A model generated the notes under the pieces. It ran no database searches. It was not told where the DNA came from and was given only the letters and a program-made list of their open reading frames with translations. This document shows positions 11,858 through 15,108 of a stretch of 15,108 bases of DNA, piece after piece; the first letter of the stretch is position 1, and each line of letters opens with the position of its first letter. A program made the position numbers and the translations under genes. The stretch is taken from the NCBI GenBank assembly GCA_025964295.1, contig JAOPZD010000209.1, forward strand, positions 1-15,108, read 5' to 3'. Origin of the DNA: Conexibacter sp. GTDB taxonomy: Bacteria > Actinomycetota > Thermoleophilia > Solirubrobacterales > Solirubrobacteraceae.

Positions 11858-12805
11858 TCAGCTGCCGCCGCCCGCGCGCGGGTGCGCGTTGAAGTACACG
11901 TCTTTCAGCCGCTCGGCGCTCAGGTGGGTGTAGATCTGGGTCGTGGCGATGTCGGCGTGGCCGAGCATCTCCTGCACGGCGCGCAGGTCGCAGCCGCCGG
12001 CGAGCAGGTGCGTGGCGAAGGTGTGGCGCAGCGTGTGCGGGCTCATCCGGTCCTCCAGCCCCACCGCGCGGGCGTGGCGCTGGACGATCTTGTAGAGGCC
12101 CTGGCGCGTGAGGCCGGTGCCGCGCCGGTTGACGAACAGGTGGCGGTCGTCGGTCGTCGCGGTCAGCTGCTGGCGGCCGCGCTCGAGGTAGACGCGGACG
12201 GCGTTGACCGCCTCGCGGCCGACCGGGACCAGGCGCTCCTTGGAGCCCTTGCCGCGGGCGCGCAGGACGCCGGCCTTGAGGTCGACGTCGCCGACCTCGA
12301 GGTCGGTCGCCTCCGACGCGCGCAGGCCGCAGGCGTACATGAGCTCGAGCAGCGCGCGGTCGCGCAGCGCGCCGGGGTCGGTGCCCTTGGGCGCGCGCAG
12401 CAGGCGGTCGACGTCGCCGCGCGAGAGGACCTTGGGCAGCTTCTGGGACTTGCGCGGCGCGCGCAGGTCGGCGGTCGGGTCGTGCCCGACGACGTTCTCG
12501 CGGCGCAGGTGGCGGTAGAACGAGCGCAGGCAGGCGGCCTTGCGCTGCAGCGTCGCGGGGCGCGCGGCGGCGCGGTCGTCGCTGCCGGCGGCGAGCGCGT
12601 CGAGGAAGCCGGCGAGGTCGGAGTGCTGGGCGGCGAGGACGTCGACGCCGGTCCCGCGCAGGTGCGCGCCGAACTGCAGCAGGTCGCTGCGGTAGGCCTC
12701 GAGGGTGTTGCGCGACAGGCCGCGCTCGAACTCGAGGTAGGCGAGGAAGTCGAGCACGTGGTGCTCGAGCGCGCGTGCGTCAGGTGGTGCCGGGGCGACG
12801 GCCAT
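11858..12805 (-). CDS. xerD: Tyrosine recombinase XerC/XerD
   Basis: This site-specific recombinase resolves chromosome dimers at dif with a partner Xer protein. The 315 residues comprise an N-terminal SAM-like core-binding domain (DFLAYLEFERGLSRNTLEAYRSDL) and a C-terminal catalytic domain. All six catalytic residues are present: R162 (ACGLRASE), K186 (RGKGSKERLVP), H257 and R260 (SPHTLRHTF), H283 (LGHADIATTQ) and nucleophile Y292 (IYTHLS). Their spacing equals that of E. coli XerD. The start at 12805 puts the domain at the normal distance from the N-terminus. The context is a NUDIX pyrophosphatase upstream and deoB downstream, as I recall for xerD in other Gram-positive bacteria; I therefore prefer XerD to XerC or an integrase. 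No dif-like site was seen nearby. Confidence 0.93.
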   Translation of the reverse strand: MAVAPAPPDARALEHHVLDFLAYLEFERGLSRNTLEAYRSDLLQFGAHLRGTGVDVLAAQHSDLAGFLDALAAGSDDRAAARPATLQRKAACLRSFYRHLRRENVVGHDPTADLRAPRKSQKLPKVLSRGDVDRLLRAPKGTDPGALRDRALLELMYACGLRASEATDLEVGDVDLKAGVLRARGKGSKERLVPVGREAVNAVRVYLERGRQQLTATTDDRHLFVNRRGTGLTRQGLYKIVQRHARAVGLEDRMSPHTLRHTFATHLLAGGCDLRAVQEMLGHADIATTQIYTHLSAERLKDVYFNAHPRAGGGS

Positions 12806-12898
12806 GGCACGAGGTTCGGGGCCGATCGGCTCGGTCCTCGCCGTGCAAGGCGATTCCCGCGCGCCGGCCGGCCCCGGTGGCCTGCGTGGTCGTGGTCG

Positions 12899-13294
12899 CT
12901 ACTGGAGGAAGCCGGCCAGGTCGGTCTGGCCCGGGAGGCCCTGGACCTTCTTGGTGGCCTTGGAGGAGACCCGGTACTCGATCGCGCCGGGCGAGATGCG
13001 GAACGTCCGCGCCTTCCTGGTCAGGACGTAGTGGGCCCGCTTGCCGCCCTTGACGAGGTCGAAGGAGCCGGTGCAGGCGCCCTTGTCGTTGACCTTGGGG
13101 ACGGCCTTGCAGGAGATGGCGATGTTCGAGGGCTTGGCGCCGGCGCCTTCGATGCGGGCGACGTCGCGGATGCCCTTCTTGAAGGCCTGGTCGGCCTGCG
13201 GGTTCTTGACGGCGGCCTGGGCGGCGGTCGTGGCGATCGTGGGGGCGACGACGGAGACGGCCAGGGCGAGGGGGAGGAGCTTCGAGCGGATCAT
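12899..13294 (-). CDS. Small secreted two-cysteine protein, unknown function
   Basis: The 131-residue product begins MIRSKLLPLALAVSVV and has a Sec signal peptide, with likely cleavage after AQA near residue 27. The mature part is about 104 residues and strongly basic. It has two cysteines only 12 apart (C62 and C74, in ISCKAV and KGACTGSFDL), suggesting one small disulfide loop. The segment RAHYVLTRKARTFRISPGAIEYRV looks like paired beta strands. I have no functional assignment. The start at 13294 gives the cleanest signal peptide. A GTG at 13327 in the same frame would add 11 residues. No good ribosome binding site supports either. The gene lies on the minus strand between the NUDIX gene and xerD, with a large hairpin upstream that may separate it from the NUDIX transcript. 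Confidence 0.72.
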   Translation of the reverse strand: MIRSKLLPLALAVSVVAPTIATTAAQAAVKNPQADQAFKKGIRDVARIEGAGAKPSNIAISCKAVPKVNDKGACTGSFDLVKGGKRAHYVLTRKARTFRISPGAIEYRVSSKATKKVQGLPGQTDLAGFLQ

Positions 13295-13347
13295 GCCCCT
13301 GGAACGGACGCCCTGCGCGGAGGTCACGGTCCGGGCGCGATTGGGGA

Positions 13348-13387
13348 GGTAGCCGTAGGGGCGGGCCCCGCGGCGGGTGCGGCTACC
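13348..13387 (-). terminator. Large hairpin spanning the NUDIX stop codon
   Basis: GGTAGCCG (13348-13355) and CGGCTACC (13380-13387) form a perfect eight-pair stem. The 24-base interior can itself fold as GCGG/CCGC. On the minus strand the 5' arm contains the NUDIX TAG codon (13385-13383). No T-run follows. It lies between the NUDIX gene and the downstream secreted-protein gene on the same strand, where a terminator or processing site would be placed. Confidence 0.45.
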
Positions 13388-13952
13388 CGCGCCGGGCGCC
13401 CTGGCGGCGGCGCTCCAGCAGCAGCAGGCCGACGAGCGTCTTGGCGTCGCTGACCGCGTCGATCGCCCCCGCCAGGTCGGCCAGCGGCCACCGCACGATC
13501 TCGATCCGCTCGTCCTCGCCCGAGTCGTGCTCGCCCTCGGCCTCGCTGAGCCCCTCGGCCAGGAACAGGTGCACGACCTCGTCGGTGAAGCCCACCGAGG
13601 AGCGGTAGGCCTTCAGGAACGTCCAGCGCGCGGCCTGCAGGCCGATCTCCTCGGCCAGCTCGCGCCGCGCGCTGGCCTCCGGGGACTCCCCGTCGACGTC
13701 CAGCCGCCCGGCCGGCAGCTCCAGGCTGTCGGGGTCGTCGACCGGCTCGCGCGGCTGGCGCACGAGCCAGACGTGCTCGTCGTCGACCGCGACGATCGCG
13801 GCCGCGCCCGTCGTGCGGACGATCTCGCGCTCGGCGGTCTTGCCGTCGGCGTAGCGGTAGGTGTCGTCGGTGACGGTCACGATCCGCCCCTCGAACACCG
13901 TCTTGGTGTCGATCCGGTCGAACGTGCGGTCCTCGTGGCTGCCCATGGACAT
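13383..13952 (-). CDS. NUDIX hydrolase, ADP-ribose pyrophosphatase type
   Basis: The 189-residue product has a NUDIX box in ELPAGRLDVDGESPEASA followed by RRELAEEIGL. The catalytic REL-EE-G part is complete. The first spacing is G-x6-E rather than G-x5-E, an insertion I recall from actinobacterial ADP-ribose pyrophosphatases such as the mycobacterial one next to xerD. The N-terminal strand pattern (TVFEGRIVTVTDDTYRYADGKTAEREIVRTTGAA) and the ELPAG entry also fit the ADP-ribose/NudF subfamily, which splits ADP-ribose into AMP and ribose 5-phosphate. I chose the ATG at 13952, three bases after the stop of the M20 gene; the second ATG at 13946 is also possible. GGGGAGG lies 11 bases before the first. 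The spacing suggests coupling to the M20 gene. Confidence 0.93.
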   Translation of the reverse strand: MSMGSHEDRTFDRIDTKTVFEGRIVTVTDDTYRYADGKTAEREIVRTTGAAAIVAVDDEHVWLVRQPREPVDDPDSLELPAGRLDVDGESPEASARRELAEEIGLQAARWTFLKAYRSSVGFTDEVVHLFLAEGLSEAEGEHDSGEDERIEIVRWPLADLAGAIDAVSDAKTLVGLLLLERRRQGARRG

Positions 13953-13955
13953 CGG

Positions 13956-15095
13956 TTACCCGGCCTCCCCCGCCGCGACCACGTCGAGCAGCGCGTAGGT
14001 CACGTCGAGCATCGACTCCAGCGCCGAGACGCTGACGCGCTCGGTCGGCTCGTGGTTGCGCTCGGTGCCGTTGGCCAGGCAGACGGTGTGGAAGCCGGCG
14101 GCCTCGAACGCGTTGCCGTCCGCCGCGCCGCCGGAGACGATGTGGCGCGGCGCGTAGCCGCAGGCCTCCAGCGCGCGCTCGGCGGCCAGGACCGCGGGCG
14201 ACGACGGCTTGTGGCGGTAGCCCTCGAAGAGCCGCGCGACGGTGATGTCGAGGTCGCACTCGCACGCCGGCTCGTTGGCGGCGTCGTGGCAGTGGTCGAC
14301 CAGCTCGGCGACGACGGCCTCGGCGCGGGCGGCGTCCAGCGAGCGGGTCTCGGCCAGCAGCGCGCAGCGGTCGGCGACGATGTTGGTGGTGTCGGCGCGG
14401 CCGCCCTCGATCCAGCCGACGTTGGCCGTCGTCTGCTCGTCGAGGCGGCCGAGGGGCATCGCGGCGATCGCGCGGGCGGCGGCGACGATCGCCGAGCGCC
14501 CGTCCTGCGGCCGGATGCCCGCGTGGGCGGCGCGGCCGCGGAACTCGGCCTCGAGGCGGTAGTAGGTCGGCGACGCCATGACGATCTCGCCGATCGGCGT
14601 CGCGTGGTCATAGACGTAGCCGAACGGGCTGCGCAGCTGGGCGACGTCGAACTGCTGGGCCCCGCGGAGCGCGGTCTCCTCCTCGACGGTGAGCAGCAGC
14701 TCGACCCCCGCGCCCGTCCATCCGTCGCCGGCCGCCGCGATCCGCTGCGCCGCGACGAGCATCACCGCGACCGCCGCCTTGTTGTCGGCGCCGAGGATCG
14801 CGTCGTGCGCGTTCTCCCAGCCGTCGTCGACGAGGACCGGCTCGATCGGCGTCGCGCCGTGCGGCACCGTGTCGAGGTGGGCGCAGAGGACGACCGAGGG
14901 GCGTGCGTCGCTCATCCCCACGCGCGCCAGGACGTTGCCGGCGGCGTCGATCGAGCACGCCAGGCCGGCGCCTTCCAGCAACGCGATCACCCGAGCGCGG
15001 ACCGCGCCCTCCTCCCCCGACGGCGACGGGACCGCGCAGAGCTCGGCGAACAGCTCGTTCAGCCGCCCGCGCTCCGCGTCGGTGGCCCGCGTCAC
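13956..15095 (-). CDS. M20-family metallopeptidase, peptidase T-like
   Basis: The 379-residue product is a two-zinc aminopeptidase/deacylase of the M20 clan. Metal and catalytic motifs in order are H73/D75 (VVLCAHLDTVPHG), bridging D104 (ILGADNKAAVAVM), general base E138 and ligand E139 (LTVEEETALRGAQQFD), the Asp in YVYDHATPIG, and the C-terminal His in GTERNHEPTERVS. The dimerisation-domain block is EFRGRAAHAGIRPQDGRSAI. The layout is closest to PepT-like proteins, but true tripeptidase specificity cannot be read. There is no signal peptide, so it is cytoplasmic. The start is taken as the GTG at 15095. Only 13 bases lie upstream and the frame stays open to the edge, so the true start could be outside. 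It ends with the window's only TAA stop, three bases before the NUDIX ATG. Confidence 0.9.
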   Translation of the reverse strand: MTRATDAERGRLNELFAELCAVPSPSGEEGAVRARVIALLEGAGLACSIDAAGNVLARVGMSDARPSVVLCAHLDTVPHGATPIEPVLVDDGWENAHDAILGADNKAAVAVMLVAAQRIAAAGDGWTGAGVELLLTVEEETALRGAQQFDVAQLRSPFGYVYDHATPIGEIVMASPTYYRLEAEFRGRAAHAGIRPQDGRSAIVAAARAIAAMPLGRLDEQTTANVGWIEGGRADTTNIVADRCALLAETRSLDAARAEAVVAELVDHCHDAANEPACECDLDITVARLFEGYRHKPSSPAVLAAERALEACGYAPRHIVSGGAADGNAFEAAGFHTVCLANGTERNHEPTERVSVSALESMLDVTYALLDVVAAGEAG

Positions 15096-15108
15096 CGCGC
15101 TTCGGCCG

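Noticed and set aside
11858..12805. XerD-like gene as the integrase of a mobile element
   Set aside because: It has chromosomal Xer residue spacing and a housekeeping neighbourhood. No attachment-site repeat, tRNA gene, phage gene or excisionase is nearby.
1..15108. A new defence, CRISPR, toxin-antitoxin or biosynthetic system
   Set aside because: No repeat array, nuclease-effector pair, small toxin/antitoxin gene pair or biosynthetic core enzyme was found. All but three small exported proteins have recognisable families, mostly housekeeping.

Overview
The window is a dense, very GC-rich stretch with strong third-position G/C bias, GTG starts at several genes and few AT-rich sites. It looks chromosomal and housekeeping. 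The gene set and order, together with the high GC, suggest an actinomycete, most likely one of the deep-branching Thermoleophilia/Solirubrobacterales. That placement is inference; no rRNA or other taxonomic marker is present. I count fifteen genes. I see no tRNA, rRNA, CRISPR array, insertion sequence or prophage gene, and no gene-free gap above 300 bases.

Left part (1-5264). Partial dnaG (primase) runs off the left edge on the minus strand. A plus-strand lipoprotein of the COG4315 type follows, then minus-strand dgt (dNTPase), a plus-strand zinc-independent quinone-oxidoreductase-like dehydrogenase, a small plus-strand secreted two-cysteine protein of unknown function, and a minus-strand sulfite-oxidase-like molybdoenzyme.

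Middle (5261-9202). Minus-strand ppdK (pyruvate, phosphate dikinase) overlaps the start of the molybdoenzyme gene by four bases. recO lies upstream across a 270-base gap that appears non-coding. recO and a plus-strand glutaredoxin diverge from a 27-base region with overlapping -10 elements on the two strands.

Right part (9186-15095). A minus-strand series follows: an M20 (PepT-like) peptidase, a NUDIX ADP-ribose-type pyrophosphatase, a small secreted two-cysteine protein, a XerC/D recombinase, a small lipoprotein, deoB (overlapping the lipoprotein by four bases) and mutM. mutM overlaps the convergent glutaredoxin gene at their 3' ends.

The minus-strand backbone resembles two neighbourhoods I recall from other Gram-positive lineages. 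One is recO / ppdK / dgt / dnaG; the other is NUDIX pyrophosphatase / xerD / deoB. In both, small exported-protein genes sit between the conserved members. The functions cover DNA replication and repair (DnaG, RecO, MutM, XerD), nucleotide sanitation and salvage (Dgt, DeoB, NUDIX), central carbon metabolism (PPDK) and redox (glutaredoxin, quinone-oxidoreductase-like, molybdoenzyme). I found no convincing new multi-gene system. The points most worth checking are the missing regulatory threonine in PPDK, the symmetric recO/glutaredoxin promoter, hairpins whose loops hold stop codons, and two unexpected translational couplings.
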